A stretch of DNA of 64,000 nt from Sphingobacteriales bacterium (lineage in GTDB: Bacteria > Bacteroidota > Bacteroidia > Sphingobacteriales > Sphingobacteriaceae), in contig JANXOD010000024.1 of NCBI GenBank assembly GCA_025353765.1, forward strand, positions 1 to 64,000, given 5' to 3'. Below are positions 17,722-27,411 of the stretch, piece after piece; position 1 is the stretch's first letter; each line of letters starts with the position of its first letter. The notes under the pieces are model-generated. The model worked only from the letters and a program-made list of their open reading frames with translations. It was not told the DNA's origin and made no database searches. Position numbers and translations under genes: made by a program.

Positions 17722-18022
17722 GCTTTTTACTTTTTTTCCATTGCTGCTATTAGTCCAATCATTTTGTCTTTCTATTTTTTACTGTCGTGTCGTCTTTTAA
17801 GCTGCCTCATAACTCCTAAATATACGCAACAAACATTCGTATATCCACCCAAAATGAATAGTATCTGTGAATATTTATTTCGCCTAATCTCAAGTATATC
17901 AATTAAAATCGCTTTGCTGACTGAAGAACGTCCCTCATCTCTGAAGCTTTCTTTAATGTGTCTAAGCTATTCGCTTTTTATCCTTTAACACACTTGTATG
18001 AACGCCGCCTTAAAATATACCG
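17722..18022. other. No convincing gene between the broken regulator and the 84-bp repeat
   Basis: A plus-strand frame of 94 codons (17704-17988) overlaps the regulator and has an unlikely Ser/Leu/Ile-rich composition. On the minus strand, 64 codons are open before a TAG at 17749-17747, ending MRQLKRRHDSKK, without a good start or a recognisable family. This looks like decayed sequence. Confidence 0.3.
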
Positions 18023-18253
18023 ACAGATGAAAAAAATAGGGTGCCGCCTGTCAAAAATACCCTAGCAGATGAAAAAAATAGGTCAACAGCATCAATAAAT
18101 ACAAGGACAGATTGAGAAAATAGAATGCCATCTATTAAAAATAGACCAACAAGTGAAAAAAACAGGTTAATAGCATTAGTAAATACAATGACAGATGAAG
18201 AAAAGAGAGCACCACCTGCCAAAAATACCCTGGCATCATTAAAAAATACAATG
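18023..18253. repeat. 84-bp imperfect tandem repeat, about 2.75 copies
   Basis: Copies lie at 18023-18106, 18107-18190 and 18191-18253; the last lacks an internal 21 bases. A partial fourth start (ACAGATGAAGAT) follows at 18254. Each copy has two related halves of about 42-45 bases, each with a GATGAAAAAAATAGG-like and an AAAAATAC-like block. The unit is a multiple of 3. In one plus frame it reads TDEKNRVPPVKNTLADEKNR and variants, with a TGA in copy 2 at 18113-18115. On the minus strand a 95-codon hydrophobic frame (18297-18010) is fully open. Which strand, if any, is translated is unclear. Confidence 0.7.
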
Positions 18254-18320
18254 ACAGATGAAGATAGGAAAAAGGAAATATTCATTCTATCATTCAATCA
18301 TTCTCTCAATCATTCCTTCT

Positions 18321-19133
18321 CTACAAAACCGCTTCTCTAACCCGTATCAATTTAATGAGTAAATCTTCCAGTAAATCTAGGTGAAGCATATTGGCACCGT
18401 CAGATTTGGCATTTGTCGGATCGGGATGTGTTTCTATGAATAAACCATCTGCACCAACAGCTATTGCCGCTTTTGCAATGGTTTCAATCAATGCAGGTTT
18501 ACCACCCGTAATACCACTGGTCTGATTAGGTTGTTGCAGGGAATGGGTACAATCCATCACTACAGGAACGCCAAAACTTTTCATTTCTGGAATTCCGCGA
18601 TAATCTACAATAATATCCTGGTAGCCAAAGGTGTTTCCTCTGTCTGTTAAAATCACCTTATCATTTCCTGATTCGATAATTTTATCCACTGCAAATTTCA
18701 TAGAACCGGCTGATAAAAATTGTCCTTTTTTCACATTAACCGTTTTACCCGTTTTTGCTGCCGCAATTAATAGATCTGTTTGTCGGCATAAAAAGGCAGG
18801 AATTTGCAATACATCCACATATTCTGCAGCCAATGCAGCTTCATGGCTTTCATGGATATCCGTTACTGTGGGTACACCAAATTCTTTGCTCACTTTAGCC
18901 AGAATCTTCAATGCCTTTTCATCGCCAATACTGGTAAAAGAATCTAAGCGGGAACGATTTGCTTTACGATATGATCCTTTAAATATATACGGGATTTTTA
19001 ATTTATCTGTAATAGAAATAATTCGTTCTGCAATTCTTAAAGCAATTTCTTCGCCCTCAATAACACAGGGGCCCGCCATTAAAAAGAAATTATTGGTGTT
19101 TGTATATTTTATTTGGGGGATATTATCAATCAT
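18321..19133 (-). CDS. kdsA: 3-deoxy-8-phosphooctulonate (Kdo-8-phosphate) synthase
   Basis: A 270-residue enzyme that condenses arabinose 5-phosphate with phosphoenolpyruvate to Kdo 8-phosphate, an early step in LPS inner-core synthesis. Signatures include FLMAGPCVIEGEE, FKGSYRKANRSRLDSF, VDVLQIPAFLCRQTDLL, VNVKKGQFLSAGSMKFAVDK and VMDCTHSLQQPN. Its ATG overlaps the recQ stop by one base (TAATG), so it is translationally coupled to recQ. The preceding enzyme of the pathway, KdsD, is encoded on the other strand at 21415. Confidence 0.95.
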   Translation of the reverse strand: MIDNIPQIKYTNTNNFFLMAGPCVIEGEEIALRIAERIISITDKLKIPYIFKGSYRKANRSRLDSFTSIGDEKALKILAKVSKEFGVPTVTDIHESHEAALAAEYVDVLQIPAFLCRQTDLLIAAAKTGKTVNVKKGQFLSAGSMKFAVDKIIESGNDKVILTDRGNTFGYQDIIVDYRGIPEMKSFGVPVVMDCTHSLQQPNQTSGITGGKPALIETIAKAAIAVGADGLFIETHPDPTNAKSDGANMLHLDLLEDLLIKLIRVREAVL

Positions 19134-21319
19134 TAATTTCCTAATTCAGATAAAAATTTAATACGCATTAATTGGACTTCTTCACGGGTGTAATCTTCAT
19201 CGCCTAATTCTGTTAGAGCTGTTTCAATAGAATCTATCTCTGTACCTCTAAAATAATCGTAAACCTCATCCTGCCGGTCTTCTTCAATCATTTCATCGAT
19301 GTAATAATTCAGATTTAGTTTGGTACCTGAATTTACAATCGTTTCCACTTCCTTTAAAATTTCATCGTATGACATGCCTTTTGCTGATGCAATATCATCC
19401 AATGCAATCTGTCGATCTATATTTTGAATGATAGAAACCTTTAATGCTGATTTATTGGCCGCACTTTTAATCACTAAATCAATCGGGCGATCAATATCAT
19501 TATCCTCCACATATTGTTTAATTAACTCAATAAAGGGCGGGCCAAATTTCAACGCTTTCCCAGAGCCTACACCTTGAATCTGCTTTAATTCATCCAAAGA
19601 GACCGGGTAATGAGTGCACATTTCCTCTAAAGATGGATCCTGAAAGATGACAAAAGGAGGAAGATTTTTTTGTTTGGCGATTTTCTTACGAAGATCTTTA
19701 ATCATTTGAAGCAACTGAGTATCCAAAGCACTATTTTGCTGCTGTGCTTCTTCTATTTCATCTTCAGCTGTATCAATTAAATAATTTAGAATAAATTTTA
19801 TAGCATGTGGGGCCTCTATAAATGCCTTTCCTAACTTTGTCAGTTTGAGTAATCCATAATTATCAATATCTTTTTGAACGTAATTGTTTAAAACCGCTTG
19901 GCGCATTAAAGACTTCCATAAAATTTCGCCTTCCTCTTTTCCTGAACCAAAAATGGGAAGTTTATCATGCTCGTATGATGAAATCTGTGCATTATCTACT
20001 CCCATCATAATGTTGATGAAGTATTGATCATCAAACTTCTCACCTAAATTCTTTACCAGAGTTAATACTTTCTTTAATGGCTCTTCCGCATCAAAATATT
20101 TTTTAGGGTGCCTGCAATTATCGCACATATTATTGCAACCGGCTTCATTAAAGTTCTCGCCAAAATAATGAAGGATTTGTTTACGCCTGCAAACAGATGA
20201 CTCGGAATAATCAATGACTTCTTTTAATATCTGTGTACCTATTTCACGTTCAGAAACAGGCTTATCCTTCATAAATTTAGTAAGCTTATCAATATCTTTT
20301 TGAGCATAAAAAGCTAAACATACGCCTTCGCCACCATCACGGCCAGATCTGCCGGTTTCCTGGTAATAACCCTCCATACTTTTAGGGATATCATGGTGAA
20401 TCACATACCGTACATCCGGTTTATCTATTCCCATACCAAATGCAATAGTTGCTACAATTACATCAACATCTTCCATCAGGAAATTATCCTGAGTTTCGGC
20501 CCTGGTTTTAGGATCTAAACCCGCATGATACGGCAATGCTTTAATTCCATTTAATTGTAAAGCCTCTGCAACTTCCTCTACCTTTTTACGGCTAAGGCAA
20601 TAAATAATTCCGGATTTACCAGCATTCATTTTAGCATATCTTACAATTTCTTTAATCACGTTACGTTTTGCACGTACTTCATAAAACAAATTGGGCCGGT
20701 TGAATGATGATTTAAATAGGACTGCATTATTCATTTGCAAATTCTTCTGAATATCCTGCTGAACTTTGGGAGTAGCTGTTGCTGTTAAAGCAATAATTGG
20801 AATGTTATCTCCAATATTATCAATTACCTGGCGTATTCTTCTATACTCGGGCCTAAAATCATGTCCCCATTCGGAGATACAATGCGCTTCATCAACCGCT
20901 ACAAATGAGATAGTAATGCCACGTAAAAATTCAATATTTTCTTCTTTGGTTAATGATTCCGGAGCTACATATAAAAGCTTGGTTAATCCTTTGGTAACAT
21001 CTTCTTTAACCCGGATTATATCTGCCTTGTTTAATGAGGAGTTTAAAAAATGAGCGATGCTATCGGTTCCTCCAAATGCCCGGAGCTGATCTACCTGATT
21101 TTTCATCAATGCGATAAGAGGCGATATAACTATAGCAGTTCCTTCACTTATTAAGGCTGGCAATTGATAACAAATTGATTTACCACCACCAGTGGGCATA
21201 ATCACAAATGTGTCTTTCTTTTGAAGTATACTGTTGATAATTGCTTCCTGGTCGCCTTTAAAGTTATCAAAGCCGAAGAAATTCTGTAAATTATCAAATA
21301 ATGATTTGTTGATTTCCAT
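19133..21319 (-). CDS. recQ: ATP-dependent DNA helicase RecQ
   Basis: A 728-residue RecQ helicase. Walker A is MPTGGGKSICYQLPA (about 41-55), and DEAHCISEWGHDFRPEY begins at 143. The second RecA lobe contains IVATIAFGMGIDKPDVR and QETGRSGRDGGEG. The RQC zinc site has the CRRKQILHYFG and CNNMCDNCRHP cysteines, and an HRDC domain (LEEMCTHYPVSLDELKQIQG) follows at about 530-600. A C-terminal extension of some 120 residues (after IDLVIKSAANKS) is longer than in E. coli RecQ (about 610 residues) and usual in Bacteroidota. It acts in recombination and fork repair. Confidence 0.95.
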   Translation of the reverse strand: MEINKSLFDNLQNFFGFDNFKGDQEAIINSILQKKDTFVIMPTGGGKSICYQLPALISEGTAIVISPLIALMKNQVDQLRAFGGTDSIAHFLNSSLNKADIIRVKEDVTKGLTKLLYVAPESLTKEENIEFLRGITISFVAVDEAHCISEWGHDFRPEYRRIRQVIDNIGDNIPIIALTATATPKVQQDIQKNLQMNNAVLFKSSFNRPNLFYEVRAKRNVIKEIVRYAKMNAGKSGIIYCLSRKKVEEVAEALQLNGIKALPYHAGLDPKTRAETQDNFLMEDVDVIVATIAFGMGIDKPDVRYVIHHDIPKSMEGYYQETGRSGRDGGEGVCLAFYAQKDIDKLTKFMKDKPVSEREIGTQILKEVIDYSESSVCRRKQILHYFGENFNEAGCNNMCDNCRHPKKYFDAEEPLKKVLTLVKNLGEKFDDQYFINIMMGVDNAQISSYEHDKLPIFGSGKEEGEILWKSLMRQAVLNNYVQKDIDNYGLLKLTKLGKAFIEAPHAIKFILNYLIDTAEDEIEEAQQQNSALDTQLLQMIKDLRKKIAKQKNLPPFVIFQDPSLEEMCTHYPVSLDELKQIQGVGSGKALKFGPPFIELIKQYVEDNDIDRPIDLVIKSAANKSALKVSIIQNIDRQIALDDIASAKGMSYDEILKEVETIVNSGTKLNLNYYIDEMIEEDRQDEVYDYFRGTEIDSIETALTELGDEDYTREEVQLMRIKFLSELGN

Positions 21320-21370
21320 TTATCTTTCTGGAAAAAATTGAAAAAGGGTCATAATAATGTTCAAAATACA

Positions 21371-21378
21371 TATTTTTG
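21371..21378 (+). promoter_or_regulatory. TAnnTTTG (-7) promoter box for kdsD
   Basis: TATTTTTG lies 36 bases before the TTG start of kdsD in the divergent gap between recQ and kdsD. It matches the Bacteroidota -7 consensus. The expected start of transcription is near 21385. Confidence 0.55.
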
Positions 21379-21414
21379 TCGTAAAATATAGCTTTATATA
21401 AAATATATTCCTCC

Positions 21415-22380
21415 TTGAAAAACAATCAACAAATTTTAGAACTTGCTAAAAAGACGTTAAAAATAGAGTCAGAAGGCTTGAAACGGATTTCAAGCCAGTT
21501 AAATGAAGATTTTCCGGAAGTAGTTAAATGTATTTTACAGTTGAATGGTCGCATAATTGTTACAGGAATTGGTAAAAGCGCTATCATTGCACAAAAAATA
21601 GTTTCAACTTTTAATTCAACCGGAACACCTGCAATTTTCATGCATGCTGCCGATGCCATACATGGCGATTTGGGCATGATTCAAAAAATGGATCTGATCA
21701 TCTGTATTTCTAAAAGTGGAAATACTCCTGAGATAAAAGTCCTGATCCCATTATTGAAACAGTCAAAAAATACATTGGTTGCTATGGTTGGAGATATGGA
21801 TTCATTTTTGGCTAAACAGGCTGACTTTGTTTTGGATACTACCATTGAAACAGAGGCCTGCCCGCATAACCTGGCTCCTACCACAAGCACCACAGCTCAA
21901 TTAGCCATGGGCGATGCTTTGGCAGTATGTTTGCTGGAAAGCAGAGAATTTACAAGTGCTGATTTTGCAAAATATCATCCCGGGGGTTCATTGGGTAAAC
22001 GCCTATATTTAAAAGTAAGCGATCTGGCAGCGCAGAATGAAAAACCCCAGGTTTTATTAAACACACCTGTTAGAGAAGTTATCATTGAGATTACGAAAAA
22101 CAGATTAGGTGCGGTTGCGGTTGTAGACAGAGATCAAATTGCCGGTATTATTACTGACGGGGATATAAGACGAATGATGGAAACACATCATACCATTGAA
22201 GGCCTTACTGCTAAAGATATTATGGGTAAAAATCCAAAATATGTGGATAAGGATGAGTTAGCTGTACATGCACTTGAGCTTTTAAGAGCTAATAATATTA
22301 CACAAATACTAGTTGGTTCAAACAATAAGTATGAGGGAATCGTACACCTTCATGATCTGTTAAAAGAAGGAATTATCTAA
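21415..22380 (+). CDS. kdsD: Arabinose-5-phosphate isomerase (KpsF/GutQ family)
   Basis: A 321-residue protein with an N-terminal SIS domain (GRIIVTGIGKSAIIAQKIVST, ISKSGNTPEI, ATTSTTAQLAMGDALA-type loop) and two CBS domains at about 205-320 (GIITDGDIRRMME, ITQILVGSNNKYEGIVHLHD). It interconverts ribulose 5-phosphate and arabinose 5-phosphate, the substrate of KdsA. The start codon is TTG at 21415: the frame has a TAA at 21382 and no ATG until well inside the SIS domain. It is followed 19 bases later by a mannose-1-phosphate guanylyltransferase, so the two surface-sugar genes form an operon. Confidence 0.93.
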   Translation: MKNNQQILELAKKTLKIESEGLKRISSQLNEDFPEVVKCILQLNGRIIVTGIGKSAIIAQKIVSTFNSTGTPAIFMHAADAIHGDLGMIQKMDLIICISKSGNTPEIKVLIPLLKQSKNTLVAMVGDMDSFLAKQADFVLDTTIETEACPHNLAPTTSTTAQLAMGDALAVCLLESREFTSADFAKYHPGGSLGKRLYLKVSDLAAQNEKPQVLLNTPVREVIIEITKNRLGAVAVVDRDQIAGIITDGDIRRMMETHHTIEGLTAKDIMGKNPKYVDKDELAVHALELLRANNITQILVGSNNKYEGIVHLHDLLKEGII

Positions 22381-22399
22381 AATGTATTTAATATAAATA

Positions 22400-23482
22400 A
22401 TGAAAAACTATTATGCCCTTATAATGGCAGGTGGTATTGGCAGTCGCTTTTGGCCCATTAGCCGTACCTCACATCCTAAACAATTTATTGATATCCTGGG
22501 AACAGGAAAAACACTTATACAGCATACTTATGACCGGTTTCTTAAAATAGTTCCTAAAGAAAATATATTCATTGTTACGAATGAAGGCTATATTAACCTG
22601 GTTAAAGAACAATTGCCTGGATTAGATGAGCAACAGATTTTAGCCGAGCCTGTTATGCGCAATACAGCGCCTTGTATAGCCTATGGTTGTCATAAAATCA
22701 GTAAGATTAATCCAAATGCATCTATCGTAGTTGCACCATCAGATCATTTAATTGTAGATACCGATGAATTTGTAAAATGCATTAATCAATCTCTTGAAAC
22801 GGCTGCAGTTAATGACATTTTGATAACGTTGGGTATAAAACCTTCTCGCCCTGATACAGGTTATGGGTATATTCAATTTAACACCCATCGATTGGGCGAT
22901 GATTTTAATAGAGTAAAAACATTTACTGAAAAACCCAACCTCGAATTAGCCAAAACATTTATACAGAGCGGCGAATTTTTATGGAATGCCGGAATATTCG
23001 TTTGGTCTGCTAAAAGCATCTTGAAAGCATTTGAAGATCATTTACCAGACATGAACGATATTTTTAAAGAAGGCCACGCAGTTTATAATACTGCTGATGA
23101 ACATGAATTTATACAATCTGCCTATTATCAATGCACAAATATTTCTATTGATTATGGCATTATGGAAAAAGCAGATAAGGTATATGTTTTACCTGCTGAA
23201 TTTGGCTGGTCTGACTTGGGTACCTGGGCATCTGTGTATGATCTGGCAGAAAAAGATTATGTTGGAAATGCAGTTATCCCATCAGAAAGGGTAATTATGT
23301 ATGATTCTTCAAATTGTATGGTTAATGTTCCTAAGGGGAAGCTCGTTATATTACAGGGCCTGCATGATTTCATTGTAGTTGAGGATAATAATACCTTGCT
23401 CATTTGTCCACGCGAAGAGGAACAACACGTAAAACAAATTGTAGGTGATGTAAAACAACGTTTTGGCGTAGATTTTATTTAG
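22400..23482 (+). CDS. Mannose-1-phosphate guanylyltransferase
   Basis: A 360-residue nucleotidyltransferase with the signature IMAGGIGSRFWPISRTSHPK near the start, then LAEPVMRNTAPCIAYG, VAPSDHLI, FTEKPNLELAKTFI, and FLWNAGIFVWSAKSIL. It makes GDP-mannose from GTP and mannose 1-phosphate for surface polysaccharides and glycoproteins. It lacks the C-terminal isomerase (cupin) domain of bifunctional ManC/AlgA enzymes. Its last 8 bases overlap the 3' end of the convergent rlmB gene. Confidence 0.92.
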   Translation: MKNYYALIMAGGIGSRFWPISRTSHPKQFIDILGTGKTLIQHTYDRFLKIVPKENIFIVTNEGYINLVKEQLPGLDEQQILAEPVMRNTAPCIAYGCHKISKINPNASIVVAPSDHLIVDTDEFVKCINQSLETAAVNDILITLGIKPSRPDTGYGYIQFNTHRLGDDFNRVKTFTEKPNLELAKTFIQSGEFLWNAGIFVWSAKSILKAFEDHLPDMNDIFKEGHAVYNTADEHEFIQSAYYQCTNISIDYGIMEKADKVYVLPAEFGWSDLGTWASVYDLAEKDYVGNAVIPSERVIMYDSSNCMVNVPKGKLVILQGLHDFIVVEDNNTLLICPREEEQHVKQIVGDVKQRFGVDFI

Positions 23483-24260
23483 CACTCATTTTTTGCCTTA
23501 CCACTTCATACAATAAAACTCCGGCAGATACCGAAACATTGAGTGATTCAATCTCTCCAAACATGGGTATTTTAGCCAAATGATCGGCAATTCGAATGAG
23601 TTCTGTTGAAATCCCGTCTTCTTCAGAACCCATAATTACAGCAGTAGGTGCAGTATAATCCGGCTGGTACAAATAATCATTGGTTTTTTCTGTGCAGGCA
23701 ATAAGCTGCAAACCAGATTCCTGTAAAAACTTAGCTGTCTTTATTAAACTATCATGTCTGCAAACGGGTATTTTATACAAAGCGCCTGCAGAAGTTTTGA
23801 TTGCGTCCGGGGTAATTTGCGCTGATCCTTTTGAGGGTACTATAATGGCATGAATACCTGCACACTCTGCCGTCCGGGCAATCGCTCCAAAATTTCTCAC
23901 ATCAGTTATGCCATCTAAAATCAAAATAAAGGGTACTTCTCCCTTTTCATAAATAGTTGGAATGATATTTTCAATTTTATCATACGTAATAGGAGATATA
24001 AATGCGACAGCGCCCTGGTGATTTTTTTGCGTTAACCTGTTTAACTTTTCAACCGGCACTAACTGAAATCCTATTTCATGTTCTTTTAATATACTGCGCA
24101 GTTCAAGAATTATCTCGCCGTTAAGTCCTCTTTGCAAATACAAACTTTCAATTTCTTTTCCGCTTTTAATAGCTTCAATTACCGCCCGGATTCCAAATAC
24201 CATTTGGTTAGATTCCCTCGGACTAAAGTCACGCTTATTATGATAAGAGTTAGTGTTCAT
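23475..24260 (-). CDS. rlmB: 23S rRNA (guanosine-2'-O-)-methyltransferase RlmB
   Basis: A 261-residue SpoU/TrmH-family methyltransferase. The N-terminal substrate-binding domain holds VFGIRAVIEAIKSGKEIESL and KLNRLTQKNHQGAVAF. The knotted catalytic domain has LDGITDVRNFGAIARTAECA, IMGSEEDGIS and IPMFGEIESLNVSVSAGVLL. It methylates a conserved guanosine (G2251 in E. coli numbering) in the ribosomal peptidyl-transferase loop. It is convergent with and overlaps the guanylyltransferase gene by 8 bases. Confidence 0.93.
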   Translation of the reverse strand: MNTNSYHNKRDFSPRESNQMVFGIRAVIEAIKSGKEIESLYLQRGLNGEIILELRSILKEHEIGFQLVPVEKLNRLTQKNHQGAVAFISPITYDKIENIIPTIYEKGEVPFILILDGITDVRNFGAIARTAECAGIHAIIVPSKGSAQITPDAIKTSAGALYKIPVCRHDSLIKTAKFLQESGLQLIACTEKTNDYLYQPDYTAPTAVIMGSEEDGISTELIRIADHLAKIPMFGEIESLNVSVSAGVLLYEVVRQKMSAK

Positions 24261-24535
24261 TTATACTGATTCTAAGAACCGGCAAGGTAGCTATAATTTC
24301 TTTTTCAGAATGTGGAGGCACTAAATAGTGAAAAGTATTTTGGAGTTATAAACATCTCTTAAAGTTTTGAACATCATATTCTAATAAGCTTAATCATCAT
24401 TAATATAAAAAAGCAAACATTTTATTAACATTAGATGTGAATAACAATAGCGTTTGTCCTATGAATATCAAATAGTGTGTTTTGCTAAAATTTTACACTG
24501 TGAAAAACTTAAAAAATTGCTCACCCTTTTTTATA

Positions 24536-24543
24536 TATTTTTG
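24536..24543 (+). promoter_or_regulatory. TAnnTTTG (-7) promoter box for dnaB
   Basis: TATTTTTG ends five bases before the dnaB ATG (24549), in a T-rich tract. A TTG at 24517-24519 could serve as the -33 element with a 16-base spacer. The mRNA would be leaderless or have a leader of one to three bases. Confidence 0.6.
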
Positions 24544-24548
24544 TAGCC

Positions 24549-26117
24549 ATGAGTTTAGATAACGAACAGGATTTTAGCCGAAACAAAAAAAATACTCAAA
24601 CTACTGATCGCCGCAGTCGTTTAAGTGGAATGGTTAGTGGCCTGGGGAAATTACCGCCACAAGCTGTTGATTTAGAAGAGGCTGTTTTGGGAGCTCTGAT
24701 GCTGGAGAAGGACGCACTTTCTGCGGTAATTGATATCTTAAAGCCTGATATTTTTTATAAAGACAACCATCAAAAAATATTCGAAGCTATTCAGGTACTG
24801 TTTCAAAAGTCTTCTCCTGTAGATATTTTAACCGTTACTGCACAATTGCGCCAACAAGGTGATCTGGAAATGATTGGCGGAGCCTATTATATTACCGAAC
24901 TTACAAATCGTGTTGCTTCGGCAGCAAATATTGAATATCATGCCCGCATCATTTCACAAAAATTTATTCAGCGTGAACTAATTCGAATCTCCACCGAAAT
25001 TATCAGCAATGCCTATGAAGATACCACTGATATTTTTGATTTATTAGATCACGCAGAAAAAAACCTATTTGAAATTGCCCAAAATAACCTCCGCCGTGAT
25101 TCCCGGAAAATGGATGATATCATCCGTGAATCTCTGGATAATCTGGAAAAAATTAAAGATCGGGTAGATGGCTTAACAGGTGTAGCATCGGGCTTTACGG
25201 CTTTAGATCGTATCACTTCCGGATGGCAACCTTCCGATTTAATTATTATAGCTGCCCGTCCGGCAATGGGTAAAACTGCATTTGTATTAAGTTGCGCCCG
25301 TAATGCGGCTGTTCAATTTAATAAACCAGTTGTAGTTTTTTCATTAGAAATGTCATCCGTGCAATTGGTAAATCGTTTAATTTCCGGCGAAACTGAAATT
25401 GAGCAGGAAAAAATCCGTAAAGGCCATTTAGCTGAATGGGAATGGCAGCAACTGCATTCTAAAATTGGTAAACTCACCGAAGCGCCTCTTTTTATTGATG
25501 ATACGCCGGCTCTTAATATTTTTGAATTCAGAGCAAAATGCCGTAGATTAAAAGCACAATACGATATACAAATGATCATTGTAGATTATTTGCAATTAAT
25601 GCATGGCAAAGGTGACGGAAAAAATGGTAATCGTGAGCAGGAAATTGGTAGCATTTCGCGGGCATTAAAATCTGTTGCTAAAGAATTAAACGTTCCGGTA
25701 ATTGCACTTTCACAGTTAAGCAGAGCGGTAGAAACCCGGCCAGGTGCAAATAAAAAACCAATGCTCTCCGATTTACGAGAATCTGGTTCAATTGAGCAGG
25801 ATGCAGATATGGTTTTATTCCTTTACCGGCCCGAGTATTATGGCTTAACAGAAGATGAACAAGGCCGTTCAACTGTGGGCATTGGTGAAGTAATTATTGC
25901 CAAGCACCGTAATGGAGAAACCGGTACTGTACCCCTTAAATTTATAGGTAAATTTGTAAAATTCACAGATATGGACGAAGATTTTTCTGCCCCATCTTCA
26001 TTCAGTAACCCCAACCCATTTGCAGGAATTAACCCTTCTCCTGATTTTGAAAAACCCAATAACTTTATTATCCGCCCATCCCGTATGGATGATATGGATG
26101 ATGAACCGCCATTTTAA
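24549..26117 (+). CDS. dnaB: Replicative DNA helicase DnaB
   Basis: A 522-residue helicase. The N-terminal domain (LPPQAVDLEEAVLGALMLEK, then YYITELTNRVASAANIEYHA) is followed by the RecA-like domain with Walker A in ARPAMGKTAF (about 236-245), Walker B MIIVDYLQLM, and SDLRESGSIEQDADMVLFL. It unwinds the replication fork. No intein is present. The C-terminal tail after residue 480 is acidic and Pro/Asn-rich. The gene stands alone and faces the convergent chromate transporter. Confidence 0.96.
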   Translation: MSLDNEQDFSRNKKNTQTTDRRSRLSGMVSGLGKLPPQAVDLEEAVLGALMLEKDALSAVIDILKPDIFYKDNHQKIFEAIQVLFQKSSPVDILTVTAQLRQQGDLEMIGGAYYITELTNRVASAANIEYHARIISQKFIQRELIRISTEIISNAYEDTTDIFDLLDHAEKNLFEIAQNNLRRDSRKMDDIIRESLDNLEKIKDRVDGLTGVASGFTALDRITSGWQPSDLIIIAARPAMGKTAFVLSCARNAAVQFNKPVVVFSLEMSSVQLVNRLISGETEIEQEKIRKGHLAEWEWQQLHSKIGKLTEAPLFIDDTPALNIFEFRAKCRRLKAQYDIQMIIVDYLQLMHGKGDGKNGNREQEIGSISRALKSVAKELNVPVIALSQLSRAVETRPGANKKPMLSDLRESGSIEQDADMVLFLYRPEYYGLTEDEQGRSTVGIGEVIIAKHRNGETGTVPLKFIGKFVKFTDMDEDFSAPSSFSNPNPFAGINPSPDFEKPNNFIIRPSRMDDMDDEPPF

Positions 26118-26201
26118 AACCTTTTTAAGAATAAAGGCACAAAAATCAAATATAAGTATCAGAAATAAAGAGCTTATGTTTTACGGTTAGTGTGGGGATT
26201 A

Positions 26202-27401
26202 TTAAAAGAAAAATCCTATTAAAATTCCTGTTAATATCAATATTGGTGTCTTTATTTTTGTAAAGGCCAATAGCAGAAATGTAGTAATCATGATGCTTAT
26301 GGACATGGTATTTAACCCCATAGGCTGAAGTAAAAAAAGAAAGGCTGCACCCAGAAATCCAACTGAAACGGCATTAATTCCAGATAAAGAATTTTTTATA
26401 CGGGTAATTTTCTTCAGATCATTCCAAAATGGAACTATAAAAAGGATCAGTATTAATCCTGGTAGGTTTATACCCAATACAGCTACTAGACTGCCTAACA
26501 TCTGTCCATAAGGTCCATAACCGGCATTTTTGAGAGTCATGCTTCCCACAAAGGAAGTAAAAGAAAATGTAGGTCCTGGCAATGCTTGTTGCAAAGCAAA
26601 TCCTGATAAAAACTCTTGGGATGTAAGATAGTGCTTCATTTCAACGAACTCTGTAAACATAAAAGGTATGAGTACCTGTCCTCCGCCAAATATCATAATT
26701 CCGTTACGATAGAAATTTTCAAATAAACGTATAGGCAAACTAAAAGGTGAAGTCCGATTAATAATAGCTCCTAAGGCTGCGAAGAATAATAGGATCCCAA
26801 TAAAATAAGCAATCTTTTTAGGATTAATATTAGAAAACAATTTCGACCGGAGGTTAATTTCTTCCACAGGCGTATCAATAGCAGATGAAAGAATTCCTCC
26901 AAGTAAGATAAGAATAGGAAAAATATAAGCATTTTTTAAAATTAATGTAGCTATTAGAGAGGCAATAGCAAGCCAAATAGACGTATAACTTTTTAGAATA
27001 GCTTTTCCAAAAGCATATGCTGCAAAGGCAACAACACCTACAGCAATGGGTTGAATAAAGCTAAGGATATGTTCAAATTTAGCTTTTTGGCCAAGCAAGG
27101 AATAACTAATAGCCGCAAATCCCATGATTGCAGCAGATGGAAGTATCCAGATGAGGAAAGTGATGATAGCAAGCGGCAATTTGCCAACTTTATAAGCTAT
27201 ACCGACCAAAGTTTGGGTGGATGATGGCCCCGGCAAAATTTGTGTTAGGGCATTAAGTTCTAATAATTCATGCTCAGTAATGTATTGCCTTTTATATACA
27301 AAACTTTTAAGCATCATACCGATATGAGCCTGTGCACCGCCAAAAGCAGTTAGAGTATACCATACTACATCACGCAGAAAAATAAGTTTTCGCTTGCTCA
27401 A
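26202..27401 (-). CDS. chrA: CHR-family chromate/anion transporter
   Basis: A 399-residue membrane protein with two homologous CHR halves. Each begins with a FGG motif (LTAFGGAQAHIGMM; GIMIFGGGQVLIPFM) and a PGP motif (TQILPGPSSTQTLVG; QQALPGPTFSFTSFVG), separated by several transmembrane helices. This is the two-domain (long-chain) form that exports chromate. Family members may also carry other anions. It lies 10 bases downstream of a small TPR gene on the same strand. No chromate regulator lies nearby. Confidence 0.9.
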   Translation of the reverse strand: MSKRKLIFLRDVVWYTLTAFGGAQAHIGMMLKSFVYKRQYITEHELLELNALTQILPGPSSTQTLVGIAYKVGKLPLAIITFLIWILPSAAIMGFAAISYSLLGQKAKFEHILSFIQPIAVGVVAFAAYAFGKAILKSYTSIWLAIASLIATLILKNAYIFPILILLGGILSSAIDTPVEEINLRSKLFSNINPKKIAYFIGILLFFAALGAIINRTSPFSLPIRLFENFYRNGIMIFGGGQVLIPFMFTEFVEMKHYLTSQEFLSGFALQQALPGPTFSFTSFVGSMTLKNAGYGPYGQMLGSLVAVLGINLPGLILILFIVPFWNDLKKITRIKNSLSGINAVSVGFLGAAFLFLLQPMGLNTMSISIMITTFLLLAFTKIKTPILILTGILIGFFF

Positions 27402-27411
27402 AATAAATAGA

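Noticed and set aside
17704-17988. 94-codon plus-strand frame
   Set aside because: It overlaps the 5' end of the broken LuxR-type gene on the other strand and has an unlikely composition.
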